From Caenimonas aquaedulcis (GTDB lineage: Bacteria > Pseudomonadota > Gammaproteobacteria > Burkholderiales > Burkholderiaceae_C), in contig NZ_JADWYS010000001.1 in the NCBI RefSeq assembly GCF_015831345.1, forward strand, positions 4,182,618 to 4,246,617: DNA of 64,000 bases, read 5' to 3'. This document shows, piece after piece, positions 7,322 to 15,283 of this stretch (positions within the stretch are counted from its first letter, which is position 1; the number at the start of each line of letters is the position of its first letter). The notes beneath the pieces were generated by a model. The model ran no database searches. It was given only the letters and a program-made list of their open reading frames with translations, and had not been told where the DNA came from. The position numbers and the translations under genes are program-made.

Positions 7322-9427
7322 ATGCAGTACCCCATCCCGCCCCCGTCCAGTGCCCCTGCGGCGCCAGATCCGCTTGCGCAGCTGAACGCCGAGCAACGCG
7401 ATGCCGCGATGCACGGCACGGGCGATACCGCGCACGACACGCGCCCGCTGCTCGTCATCGCCGGCGCGGGCTCGGGCAAGACCAACACGCTCGCGCACCG
7501 CGTCGCCAACCTGATACGCCATGGCGCGGACCCGCAGCGCATGATGCTCCTTACCTTCAGCCGCCGCGCGGCGCAGGAGATGGAGCGGCGCGTCGGCTCG
7601 GTGCTGCAGAAGGCGCTGGGCCTGCCCGGCACGCAGTCGCTGCCGGGCCTGCCCTGGTCGGGCACCTTCCACGGCATCGGCGCGCGCCTGCTGCGCGAAT
7701 ACGCTGGGCGCATCGGCCTGGAGGAAAGCTTCACCATCCACGACCGCGGCGACGCCGAGGACCTGATGGGCATGGTGCGGCATGACATCGGCCTGTCGGA
7801 AACGAAGAACCGTTTCCCGCTGAAGGGCACCTGCCTGGGCATCTACTCGCGGGTGCTCAACACGCGCGACCCGCTGGAGAAAGTGCTGCAGGACACCTAC
7901 CCGTGGTGCAGCGCGTGGGAGGGCCAGCTGAAGAAATTGTTCGGCGCCTACGTGGAAGCCAAGCAGCAGCAGAACGTGCTCGACTACGACGACCTGCTGC
8001 TGTTCTGGGCCGAGATGATGGCGGAACCTTCCATCGCGCAGGAGGTCGGCGAGCGCTTCGACCACCTGCTGGTCGACGAATACCAGGACACCAACCGCCT
8101 CCAGTCGGAAATCATCCTCGCGATGAAACCGACGGGCCAGGGCGTGACCGTGGTGGGCGACGACGCGCAGAGCATCTATTCGTTCCGCGGCGCGACGGTG
8201 CGCAACATCCTGGAATTCCCTTCGCAGTTCGCGCAGCCCGCGCGCATCGTCACGCTGGAGCGCAATTACCGCAGCACGCAGCCCATCCTCGATGCGAGCA
8301 ACGCGGTGATCGGCGAGGCGAAGGAGCGCCACGCGAAAAACCTCTGGACGGATCGCGCCGCGAGCCATCGTCCGCAATTGCTGCTGGTGCCCGACGAGGC
8401 CAGCCAGGCGCGCTGGGTGGCGGACGAGGTGCTGAGGCAACGCGAAGCCGGCAGCGCGCTCAAGAGCCAGGCGGTGCTGTTCCGCACGAGCTCGCACAGC
8501 GCGGCGCTGGAGCTGGAACTCGCGCGGCGCAGCATCCCCTTCGTGAAATTCGGCGGGCTGAAATTCCTCGAGGCCGCGCACGTGAAGGACATGCTCGCCC
8601 TGCTGCGCTTCGCCCAGAACCCGCGCGGCCGGATGGCGGGCTTTCGCACGACGCAGCTCATTCCCGGCATCGGGCAGGCGACGGCGACGCGGCTGCTGGA
8701 CGCGATGTCGGAGGCGGCGCAGCCGCTGCAGGTCCTGCAGTCCTTCGACGTGCCGTCGCAGGCGCGCGAGGAGTGGACGCGTTTCGCTGCCCTCTATGCG
8801 CAACTGCGGGACCCGGCGGTCGCGTGGCCTGCCGACCTCGAACTCGCGAAGGCCTGGTACCTGCCGCACCTGGAACGCCTGCATGACGACGCCACGGTGC
8901 GCAAGCTCGACGTGGACCAGCTCGTCCGCCTGGCTGCGGGCTATGGGAGCCGCGAGCGCTTCCTCACCGAACTCACGCTCGACCCGCCGCAGTCCACCAG
9001 CGACCAGTCCGGCGTCCCGCATCTCGACGAGGACTACCTCGTTCTCTCGACCATCCACAGCGCCAAGGGCCAGGAGTGGAAAGCGGTGCATGTGCTGAAC
9101 GTGGTGGACGGTTGCATCCCGAGCGACATGGCGACGGGCACCCAGGCGGAACTGGAAGAGGAGCGCCGGCTCCTGTATGTGGCGATGACGCGGGCGCGCG
9201 AGCACCTGCACCTCATCGTGCCGCACCGTTTCTACGTCACGCAGCAGTCGGGCGGCGGCGACAGGCACATGTACGCGAGCCGCACGCGCTTCATCAGCGA
9301 GGCGATGGCGGAGAAATTCGAGCGCATCACGTGGCCGCAGGCCGGCGCGGCCGATGCGGCCGCAGGCGCGAAGCCGTCGGCGCCGGTGCTGCAGGTGCGC
9401 GATCGCGCGCGTGCCGCGTGGCGTTGA
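7322..9427 (+). CDS. UvrD/Rep-type superfamily 1 DNA helicase
   Basis: ATP-dependent 3'-5' DNA helicase of 701 residues. The SF1A motifs appear in order: Q motif (LNAEQRDAAMHG, residue 21 on), Walker A (AGAGSGKTNT), motif II (LLVDEYQDTN), motif III (VVGDDAQSIYSFRGA), motif IV (LERNYRST), motif V (TIHSAKGQEWKAVHV) and motif VI (LLYVAMTRAREHL). It is close in size to UvrD/PcrA but has its own N-terminus and a short alanine-rich C-terminus, so it is probably a second UvrD-like helicase and not the housekeeping one. A perfect LexA box 14 bases upstream points to DNA-damage induction. Confidence 0.92.
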   Translation: MQYPIPPPSSAPAAPDPLAQLNAEQRDAAMHGTGDTAHDTRPLLVIAGAGSGKTNTLAHRVANLIRHGADPQRMMLLTFSRRAAQEMERRVGSVLQKALGLPGTQSLPGLPWSGTFHGIGARLLREYAGRIGLEESFTIHDRGDAEDLMGMVRHDIGLSETKNRFPLKGTCLGIYSRVLNTRDPLEKVLQDTYPWCSAWEGQLKKLFGAYVEAKQQQNVLDYDDLLLFWAEMMAEPSIAQEVGERFDHLLVDEYQDTNRLQSEIILAMKPTGQGVTVVGDDAQSIYSFRGATVRNILEFPSQFAQPARIVTLERNYRSTQPILDASNAVIGEAKERHAKNLWTDRAASHRPQLLLVPDEASQARWVADEVLRQREAGSALKSQAVLFRTSSHSAALELELARRSIPFVKFGGLKFLEAAHVKDMLALLRFAQNPRGRMAGFRTTQLIPGIGQATATRLLDAMSEAAQPLQVLQSFDVPSQAREEWTRFAALYAQLRDPAVAWPADLELAKAWYLPHLERLHDDATVRKLDVDQLVRLAAGYGSRERFLTELTLDPPQSTSDQSGVPHLDEDYLVLSTIHSAKGQEWKAVHVLNVVDGCIPSDMATGTQAELEEERRLLYVAMTRAREHLHLIVPHRFYVTQQSGGGDRHMYASRTRFISEAMAEKFERITWPQAGAADAAAGAKPSAPVLQVRDRARAAWR

Positions 9428-9462
9428 CCGCGGTCGCCCGCGACCCGCACGCACAAGGCATG

Positions 9463-9518
9463 TCCTACATGCAAGCCCCGCGAGGGATGACACGCGCGGC
9501 GCGGTGAAGGCCTAGAGT
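9463..9518 (+). promoter_or_regulatory. TCCTACA/GACA/CCTAGAGT promoter-like module, copy 1
   Basis: TCCTACATGCA at 9463-9473, GACA at 9489-9492 and CCTAGAGT at 9511-9518; 48 bases separate the first and last element starts. The TAGAGT part would serve as -10 and the GACA part as -35 (20-base spacer), with TCCTACA as an upstream activator-type site. The gene it would serve starts at 9570. The same layout with identical spacing occurs at 16105 and 16433. The promoter role is inferred from the repetition. Confidence 0.55.
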
Positions 9519-9569
9519 GCATTCATCGCCGCTCGCACGGGGCAAGCGGTTCACACCAAGGAGTTCTCC

Positions 9570-9764
9570 ATGCCCAAGCGCACTTCCAAATCGTCGTCCT
9601 CTTCTTCTTCCAGCCCCATGAAGGGCAGCAGCAGCGCCTCGCAGGCCGACTCGTCCAAGTCCAGCTCGCACGCAACCGCGAGCAAGGGCAGCAGCGCGGG
9701 CAAGGGCGGTGCGAGCAGCAAGCGCAGCGCCAAGCAGGGCGAGAAGAAGTCGACGAGCCACTGA
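9570..9764 (+). CDS. Small Ser/Lys-rich disordered protein (64 aa)
   Basis: Product of 64 residues made almost wholly of Ser, Lys, Gly and Ala, with a run of eight serines near the start and a basic tail (KRSAKQGEKKSTSH). It has no hydrophobic segment and is probably unfolded, cytosolic and basic. ATG 9570 follows an AAGGAG ribosome binding site at good spacing and a promoter-like module at 9463-9518, which together support it as a real gene. No family is assigned. Such small disordered proteins recur at 12692 and 16193. Confidence 0.65.
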   Translation: MPKRTSKSSSSSSSSPMKGSSSASQADSSKSSSHATASKGSSAGKGGASSKRSAKQGEKKSTSH

Positions 9765-9793
9765 GGGTGAAGGCGGCGCACGCCGCCTCGCCG

Positions 9794-9830
9794 AAACGGG
9801 AAACCGCGCTTCAGGCGCGGTTTCCCGTTT
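9794..9830. terminator. Bidirectional intrinsic terminator
   Basis: A perfect 16-base inverted repeat (AAACGGGAAACCGCGC, five-base loop, then its complement) lies between two convergent genes. The stem ends in A and T runs, so it can work on both strands. It sits 29 bases after the Ser-rich gene, and its last base is the last base of the toxin gene's stop codon. Confidence 0.8.
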
Positions 9831-10108
9831 CAGCGATAGACCTCTTCGTGGTCGCCCACGTTGACCGGAATGATTTCCCCGTCGCGCACCAGCAGTTCCA
9901 GGGTGATCCGGTAGGTGAGGTTGATCGAGACGGAATGCAGGCCCGCCAGTTTCCCCTTCAGCTCATGCAGGCGCAGGGACGGGTGATGCGGATTGGCTTC
10001 GAGCAGTGCCAAGGTCTTTCCGTATTGGGCCTTGACCATGGGATGCCTGCGCAGGAAGCGCACGGCGATGCGCAGGTAGGTTTCGGTGAAGACCAGCCGA
10101 TACGCCAT
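9830..10108 (-). CDS. RelE/ParE-superfamily toxin of a type II toxin-antitoxin pair
   Basis: 92 residues starting MAYRLVFTETYLRIAVRFLR, with the family pattern of an N-terminal helix pair (KAQYGKTLALLEANPHHPSL), a strand LRLHELKGKLAGLHSVSIN, YRITLELLVRDGEIIPVNVG and a C-terminal DHEEVYR. The HEEVYR ending with its His/Tyr residues is typical of the YafQ/RelE mRNA-cleaving branch, so ribosome-dependent mRNA cleavage is likely but not shown. The start at 10108 is chosen because earlier in-frame codons are a shadow of the antitoxin gene. It lies 10 bases after the antitoxin gene, in the antitoxin-first order. Confidence 0.8.
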   Translation of the reverse strand: MAYRLVFTETYLRIAVRFLRRHPMVKAQYGKTLALLEANPHHPSLRLHELKGKLAGLHSVSINLTYRITLELLVRDGEIIPVNVGDHEEVYR

Positions 10109-10118
10109 CCGCAGGCGG

Positions 10119-10430
10119 TCAACGCGGTGCGCGGCGGCGGGAGGCAAGCTTGCGGGGTGCGTCCTGCGCCGGGACGAGCAGCGCTTCCAGGCGCGCCATG
10201 TGCTGCGCCGCCGTTTCGGTGACATAACGGCCCCGTGCGACGTCGTCGCGGCTCTGGGCGAGCGCCGCGTCCAGCTCGCACTCGCGCAGGTACTGGTACT
10301 GCGCGACCTCCATCACCACGTACTTATCCTTGCCGCGCACCGAAATGACGGCCTCGGGCTGGTCGGCGAGCGTGGCCTCGATCGCGGCGACGCCGCGGGT
10401 CTTGAGGTCGTTGGCGGTGAGTGCATGCAT
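10119..10430 (-). CDS. Phd/YefM-type antitoxin
   Basis: 103 residues. The N-terminal half (MHALTANDLKTRGVAAIEATL, then EAVISVRGKDKYVVMEVAQYQYLRE) has the Phd/YefM DNA-binding fold pattern, including the typical 'V-RGK-KYVVM' strand pair. The C-terminal half (ELDAALAQSRDDVARGRYVTE) is the helical toxin-binding tail, ending in a basic stretch. It is read before the RelE/ParE-type toxin with a 10-base gap. A strong promoter (10447-10475) and an inverted repeat (10465-10482) lie just upstream, as expected for an autoregulated pair. Confidence 0.8.
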   Translation of the reverse strand: MHALTANDLKTRGVAAIEATLADQPEAVISVRGKDKYVVMEVAQYQYLRECELDAALAQSRDDVARGRYVTETAAQHMARLEALLVPAQDAPRKLASRRRAPR

Positions 10431-10446
10431 GGTGGGAGTGGGCAGG

Positions 10447-10475
10447 ATTGTCCGTCTATCCAAAAGTACTGTCAA
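10447..10475 (-). promoter_or_regulatory. Sigma-70-type promoter of the toxin-antitoxin operon
   Basis: Read on the minus strand: TTGACA at 10475-10470, a 17-base spacer, and GACAAT at 10452-10447. The -35 is a perfect consensus. Transcription would start near 10440, about 10 bases before the antitoxin start codon, so the leader is very short. Confidence 0.6.
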
Positions 10476-10482
10476 TCGTACT
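10465..10482. promoter_or_regulatory. Inverted repeat AGTAC-N8-GTACT, likely antitoxin operator
   Basis: AGTAC at 10465-10469 and its complement GTACT at 10478-10482 flank eight bases that contain the -35 element of the toxin-antitoxin promoter. Binding here by the Phd-type antitoxin would block the promoter. The site also lies upstream of the divergent phosphatase gene. Confidence 0.5.
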
Positions 10483-10497
10483 CTCATTGGTGCGATA

Positions 10498-11229
10498 ATG
10501 GAGGGGATGCGCCTCGACAACCCCCCGAATTTCCGCGATCTCGCCGCACACGTCTCGGGCGGCCCGCGCCCCGGCGTCCTGTTCCGCTCGGACCACCTCG
10601 GCGGGCTCAGCGAAGGCGACGCACGGCAGATCCAGGCGCTGGGCATCCGCCGGGTGCTGGATTTTCGCGGGGTGGACGAGCGCACGTCGGCCGCGTGCAG
10701 CCTGCCGGGTGTGCAGGTGCATTCGCTCGCGATCGAGCCCAGCATCGTGCAGACCCTGCACGGCCTGCTCGGCGCGGGGCACCGGTTGACCGAAGCGGAA
10801 GTCGTGGGGCACATGTGCGACACGTATCGCGGTTTCATCCGCGGCAGCACGCACCGCTTCGCGGAATTCTTCGGGATGCTGCTCGAGTCCGACGAGCCGA
10901 CGGTGTTCCACTGCACGGCCGGCAAGGACCGCACCGGCGTCGCCGCGGCGCTGATCCTGCATTCGCTGGGCGTGTCGCGGGACGACGTCATGCGCGACTA
11001 CCTCCTCACCAACGAGCGGCTCAAGCCCTTCTCGATCACGGGCTGGGTCCTGCCGAGCCATGTCGCGCAGGTGCTGTATCGCGTGCAGCCCGAATTCCTG
11101 CAGGCCGCCTACGACGTGATCGACGCGGATTACGGCGGGATGGACAGCTACCTGCGCGAGGGCCTGCGCCTGGGCGACGCGGAGCGCGCGCGGCTGAAGG
11201 CCCTGTACCTGCCGCCGACGGCGCTGTAG
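10498..11229 (+). CDS. Tyrosine/serine phosphatase family protein
   Basis: 243 residues. The P-loop HCTAGKDRTG (about residues 139-148) is the CX5R active site of the bacterial tyrosine/serine phosphatase family (DUF/Y_phosphatase3 type). The N-terminus has the conserved NFRDLAAHV and GVLFRSDHLGGLS, and the middle has LGIRRVLDFRGVDER. This family includes lipid and protein phosphatases; the substrate is unknown. A GATAAT -10-like hexamer at 10494-10499 overlaps the ATG at 10498, so translation may really begin at ATG 10507, possibly from a leaderless message. It is divergent from the toxin-antitoxin operon. Confidence 0.85.
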   Translation: MEGMRLDNPPNFRDLAAHVSGGPRPGVLFRSDHLGGLSEGDARQIQALGIRRVLDFRGVDERTSAACSLPGVQVHSLAIEPSIVQTLHGLLGAGHRLTEAEVVGHMCDTYRGFIRGSTHRFAEFFGMLLESDEPTVFHCTAGKDRTGVAAALILHSLGVSRDDVMRDYLLTNERLKPFSITGWVLPSHVAQVLYRVQPEFLQAAYDVIDADYGGMDSYLREGLRLGDAERARLKALYLPPTAL

Positions 11230-11287
11230 GAAGAATTCGCTTCTTCGCCGCGAGCGCCCACGGCGGCGGCGACGCTCGCTAGGATCG

Positions 11288-12580
11288 ATGGCCAACACAG
11301 CCATTCACGTGAAGCACAAGAAGTTGATCCTCCTCACCATCGCCGTCACGCTGCTCGTCGGCGTGATCTACGCCAATTTCGCCGGCCCCGAGCGAAAGAT
11401 CCAGACGCGCATCGAGCACCTCTACTCGGTGGACGACCCGCAGTTCCTGCGTTCCATGGGGCTGCTTCTGGGGCCGTCCATCATGGACGGCAACACGGCG
11501 ACCGAACTGATCAACGGCGACCAGATCTTCCCCGCGATGCTCAAGTCGATCCGCGCGGCGAAGAAGACCGTGCTGTTCGAAACCTACATCTACTGGTCCG
11601 GCGAGATCGGCAACGAATTCGCCGATGCGCTCTCCGAGCGGGCGCGCGCGGGCGTGAAGGTGCACGTGCTGCTCGACTGGATCGGCAGCGCGAAGATCGA
11701 CGATGCCGTCATCGACAAGATGAAAGCCTCGGGCGTGGAGGTCGAGAAGTTCCATCCGCTGCGCTGGTACAACCTCGGCCGCATGAACAACCGCACCCAC
11801 CGCAAGCTGCTGATCGTCGACGGCACGGTGGGCTACACCGGCGGCGTGGGCATCGCGCCGATCTGGACGGGCAACGGCCAGGACCCGGATCACTGGCGCG
11901 ATTCGCACTACCGCATCGAGGGGCCGGTGGTCGCGCAGATGCAGAGCGTCATGCTGGACAACTGGGCCAAGACCACCGGCAAGGTGCTGCACGGCGTCGA
12001 GTATTTTCCCTCGCCCAAACCCGTGGGCGTCCAGAGCGCGCAGATGTTCGCGAGCTCGCCCAACGGCGGCAGCGAGAGCATGCTGATGATGTACCTCCTG
12101 GCCATCACGGCGGCCACGCGCACCATCGACCTCTCCAGCGCCTACTTTGTGCCGGACGACATCACGCGCGACGCGATCATCGCGGCGCGCAAGCGCGGCG
12201 TGCGCGTGCGCATCATCACGCCGGGCGAGCACATGGACGCGGAGACGGTCCGCCGGGCCTCGCGCGGCCTGTGGGGCGAGCTGCTGGAGGCGGGCGTCGA
12301 GATGTACGAGTACCAGCCCACGATGTACCACTGCAAGGTCATGATCGTGGACGGCAAGATGACCTCTGTCGGCTCGACGAACTTCGACGTGCGCTCCTTC
12401 CGGCTGAACGACGAGGCCAACCTGAACGTGTACGACGCGGGCTTCGCCGCGCGGCAGACGGAGGTGTTCGAGCAGGACCTCAGGAAGGCACGCCGCTTCA
12501 CGTACGAAACGTGGAAGGCGCGGCCCTTCATGGCCAAGGCGCAGGAGCGCATGTGGTCCCTGCTCGGGTCCCTGCTATAG
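11288..12580 (+). CDS. Phospholipase D / cardiolipin synthase-like protein
   Basis: 430 residues with one N-terminal membrane segment (LILLTIAVTLLVGVIYANFA) followed by two phospholipase-D half-domains. The HKD motifs are visible as THRKLLIVDG (about residues 175-184) and YHCKVMIVDG (about residues 349-358), each followed by the glycine/serine/asparagine stretch (GYTGGVGIA and SVGSTNFDVRS). This arrangement fits ClsA/ClsB-like enzymes that join phospholipid headgroups at the inner membrane; a membrane-anchored nuclease or phospholipase is less likely. It is about 58 bases downstream of the phosphatase gene and may be read with it. Confidence 0.85.
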   Translation: MANTAIHVKHKKLILLTIAVTLLVGVIYANFAGPERKIQTRIEHLYSVDDPQFLRSMGLLLGPSIMDGNTATELINGDQIFPAMLKSIRAAKKTVLFETYIYWSGEIGNEFADALSERARAGVKVHVLLDWIGSAKIDDAVIDKMKASGVEVEKFHPLRWYNLGRMNNRTHRKLLIVDGTVGYTGGVGIAPIWTGNGQDPDHWRDSHYRIEGPVVAQMQSVMLDNWAKTTGKVLHGVEYFPSPKPVGVQSAQMFASSPNGGSESMLMMYLLAITAATRTIDLSSAYFVPDDITRDAIIAARKRGVRVRIITPGEHMDAETVRRASRGLWGELLEAGVEMYEYQPTMYHCKVMIVDGKMTSVGSTNFDVRSFRLNDEANLNVYDAGFAARQTEVFEQDLRKARRFTYETWKARPFMAKAQERMWSLLGSLL

Positions 12581-12691
12581 CTCTTTCGCCCCACCCCGCG
12601 CGTGGGGTTCCTACGGTTTTCGCCGCCTGACTCCTACAGGTCGGGCTCGATTCGCGCTCCATGCTTCATTCACAGCACAAAGGAGCACGCG

Positions 12692-13027
12692 ATGGCCAAT
12701 CAGCAAGACCCCAGGGACCCGTCCGGCAAGGACGACGTCGCACAGGGCGACGGTCCCGGCAAGATCGGCCTCACGAGCAGCCGCCAGCCCGAGCTCGTGT
12801 CCCCCAGCGGGATCAACGAGCGTGACCACGGCGCAGCCGACGACAAGCCCATGGGCGGCGGCTCCCTCAATTTCGACGACGACGACATGACGCACCCGCG
12901 CGGCAACACCGCGCGCCAGGGCGGCACGCGGGACGCGCAGGGCGGCGACAGCGGCAAGCTCGGCGCCCCGGCGGAAATCCAGTCCGACCGCATCGGCACC
13001 AGCGATCCGGACAAGAACCGGCAGTAA
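12692..13027 (+). CDS. Small hydrophilic, probably disordered protein (111 aa)
   Basis: 111 residues rich in Asp, Gly, Pro, Gln and Ser with no hydrophobic core, suggesting an unfolded cytosolic protein. It contains short acidic and glycine stretches such as NFDDDDMTHPRGN. The start at 12692 (MANQQDPRDPSGKDD) follows an AAGGAG ribosome binding site; a longer frame to 12602 is unlikely. A TCCTACA sequence occurs at 12632-12638, but the rest of the promoter module seen elsewhere is not clear. No family is recognised; a stress-protection role would be a guess. Confidence 0.65.
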   Translation: MANQQDPRDPSGKDDVAQGDGPGKIGLTSSRQPELVSPSGINERDHGAADDKPMGGGSLNFDDDDMTHPRGNTARQGGTRDAQGGDSGKLGAPAEIQSDRIGTSDPDKNRQ

Positions 13028-13058
13028 TCGGTCCAACACAATGAAATCGGGAGGCAAC

Positions 13059-13877
13059 ATGGTCTACGCACTGTTTTCCCTGGGAGTGATTGCAGCGGTC
13101 GGCGCGGTGTACGCCTCGGCGATCGGATGGCTCTGGTTCCGCCAGGAACGCCTGCTGTTCGAACCCACGCCCCTGCCGAAAGACCATGTGCTGTGCGCCG
13201 ACCCGGATGTCGAGGAACTCACGATCGACGTGCCCGGCGCTTCGCTGTCCGCGGTGCGCCTCTCGCTGCCCAGCCCTCGCGGCGTCGTGTTCTTCCTGCA
13301 CGGCAATTCGGGCAACCTCACCGACTGCATGGAGGACCTCAACGCCTTCCGTGAAGTCAACTTCGACGTCGTGATGTTCGACTACCGCGGCTACGGCAAG
13401 AGCACCGGTTGCATCGAGAGCGAAGAGCAGCTGCGCTCCGACGTGCGCTACGTGTGGGAATACTTCGCCAAGGACTACGAAGGCCGCCGCGTCGTGATCT
13501 CCGGCCAGTCGCTCGGCACCGGCCTCGCCGCCGGCCTGTCGGCCGAACTGTCCGCCGCGGGCCGCACGCCCGACCTCACGATGCTCGTGTCCCCGTACAG
13601 CAGCATGCGCGCACTGGCCGACGAGCTCTATCCGTGGGTTCCGCGGCGCGTCCTGCGCTACCCGCTGCACACGCTGGAGCACGCCGCCCGCCTGGCCGGC
13701 AAGCTGATGCTGGTGCACGGCGACAAGGACGAGCTGATCGGCATCCACCACAGCGAGGCGCTGAGCAAGGTCATGCCGCAGGCGGAACTGCTGCGCGTCG
13801 AAGGCGCGGGCCACAGCGACGTGCACAAGTTCCCGAGCTTTCGCAAGGCCCTGACCGGCGCCCTCGGTTGCCTCTGA
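13059..13877 (+). CDS. Membrane-anchored alpha/beta hydrolase
   Basis: 272 residues: one N-terminal membrane segment (LFSLGVIAAVGAVYASAIGWLWF), then an alpha/beta-hydrolase domain of the kind often labelled BEM46/YhfR-like. The oxyanion stretch FFLHGNSGN, the strand DYRGYGKS, the nucleophile elbow SGQSLGTG (Ser) and the late GAGHSDVH (His) are visible, and VHGDKDELI supplies the acid region. ATG 13059 is preferred over ATG 13041 because GGGAGG lies just before it. The substrate is unknown. It follows the disordered-protein gene by 31 bases. Confidence 0.85.
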   Translation: MVYALFSLGVIAAVGAVYASAIGWLWFRQERLLFEPTPLPKDHVLCADPDVEELTIDVPGASLSAVRLSLPSPRGVVFFLHGNSGNLTDCMEDLNAFREVNFDVVMFDYRGYGKSTGCIESEEQLRSDVRYVWEYFAKDYEGRRVVISGQSLGTGLAAGLSAELSAAGRTPDLTMLVSPYSSMRALADELYPWVPRRVLRYPLHTLEHAARLAGKLMLVHGDKDELIGIHHSEALSKVMPQAELLRVEGAGHSDVHKFPSFRKALTGALGCL

Positions 13878-13942
13878 TCCCGGCCGGTAATTCCGCATCT
13901 CGCGGCATTCGCCCACACGCGCGCAGCTGAGCCGTCCCGACA

Positions 13943-15283
13943 ATGGACGGCATGGAATTCGCCACCTGGTCCATCGTCGTCGGCGTGCTGCTGATCCTCA
14001 TGGCGCTCAGCGGCACCGTGCTCAGCCGCCTGCCGCTGTCCACGTCGATGCTCTACCTGGGCGCCGGCCTCGCGGTCAGTCCGCTGGGCCTGGGGCTCAT
14101 GTCGCCCACCCCGCACCAGCACACCCTGCTTCTCGAGCGGCTGACCGAGGTCGTGGTGCTCGTGTCGCTGTTCACCGCGGGCCTCAAGCTCAGTCCCGGC
14201 CTGCGCGACAAGCGCTGGCTCCTGCCGTTGCGCCTCGCCGTCACGTCGATGGTCGTGACCGTGGCCCTGGTCGCGACAGCCGCCTGGGTCGGGCTCGGAT
14301 GGCCGATCGGCGCCTGCATCCTGCTCGGCGCGATCCTCGCGCCCACCGACCCCGTGCTGGCCTCCGACGTGCAGGTGCACCAGCACAACGACAGGGACCG
14401 GCTGCGCTTTTCGCTCACGGGCGAGGGCGGCCTGAACGACGGCACGGCCTTCCCCTTCGTCCTGCTCGGCCTCGGGCTGATGGGACTGCATGACCTGGGC
14501 AGCTATGGCTGGCGCTGGCTGCTGGTGGACACGCTGTGGGCCGCGTCGATGGGCCCTGTCGTGGGCGGATTGCTCGGATGGGCCATCGGCAAGCTGGTGC
14601 TGTACCTGCGTCGCGAGCACAAGGAGGCGGTGGGCCTGGACGATTTCCTGGCGATGGGACTGGTCGCGCTGTCCTATGGCCTCGCGCAGTTCGTGCACGC
14701 CAACGGCTTCCTCGCCGTCTTCGCCGCCGGTGTCGCGCTGCGCTACCTCGAACAGTCGCAGACGCCCAGGACCTCGGTGAGCGAGGCGGCCGCGCAGGCG
14801 CACGCCGATCCGGACAAGAGCGTCGCGGACGCCGTGGCGGTCGATCCCGAGCATGCGCCCGCATACATGGCGCAGGCGGTGCTCGGCTTCAACGAACAGA
14901 TCGAGCGCATCGGCGAAGTCGCCGTCGTCATCACCATCGGCGCGTTGCTGTGGGCCGTGCCCTGGCACAGCGGCGCTTGGTGGCTGGTGCCGCTCCTTTT
15001 CCTGCTGATCCGGCCCGCGGCGGTGGCGATCGGCCTGTTGCAGTCGCCCAGCACGAAGAGCCAGCGCTGGCTGATCGGCTGGTTCGGCATCCGCGGCGTG
15101 GGGTCGATCTACTACCTCATGTACGCCGTGAACCACGGCCTGCCCACGCAATTCGTGGACCCGCTCGTGGCGCTCACGCTCGCCGTGGTCGTCACTTCCA
15201 TCATCGTGCACGGCATCTCCGTCACGCCGCTCATGGCGGCCTACGAACGCACGATGCGACGAGGGCGCGGGCGCAAGCGCTAG
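13943..15283 (+). CDS. CPA1-type cation:proton antiporter
   Basis: 446 residues with about 12 hydrophobic helices. Family marks: ILAPTDPVLASDV (the TDP motif of the ion path) and GEGGLNDGTAFPFVLLGL (the ND motif), plus a charged loop around residues 270-300. It exchanges Na+ or K+ for H+ across the inner membrane; the ion cannot be told from sequence. ATG 13943 is used; ATG 13952 is possible. The stop overlaps, tail to tail, the stop of the VOC gene at 15280-15283. Confidence 0.88.
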   Translation: MDGMEFATWSIVVGVLLILMALSGTVLSRLPLSTSMLYLGAGLAVSPLGLGLMSPTPHQHTLLLERLTEVVVLVSLFTAGLKLSPGLRDKRWLLPLRLAVTSMVVTVALVATAAWVGLGWPIGACILLGAILAPTDPVLASDVQVHQHNDRDRLRFSLTGEGGLNDGTAFPFVLLGLGLMGLHDLGSYGWRWLLVDTLWAASMGPVVGGLLGWAIGKLVLYLRREHKEAVGLDDFLAMGLVALSYGLAQFVHANGFLAVFAAGVALRYLEQSQTPRTSVSEAAAQAHADPDKSVADAVAVDPEHAPAYMAQAVLGFNEQIERIGEVAVVITIGALLWAVPWHSGAWWLVPLLFLLIRPAAVAIGLLQSPSTKSQRWLIGWFGIRGVGSIYYLMYAVNHGLPTQFVDPLVALTLAVVVTSIIVHGISVTPLMAAYERTMRRGRGRKR

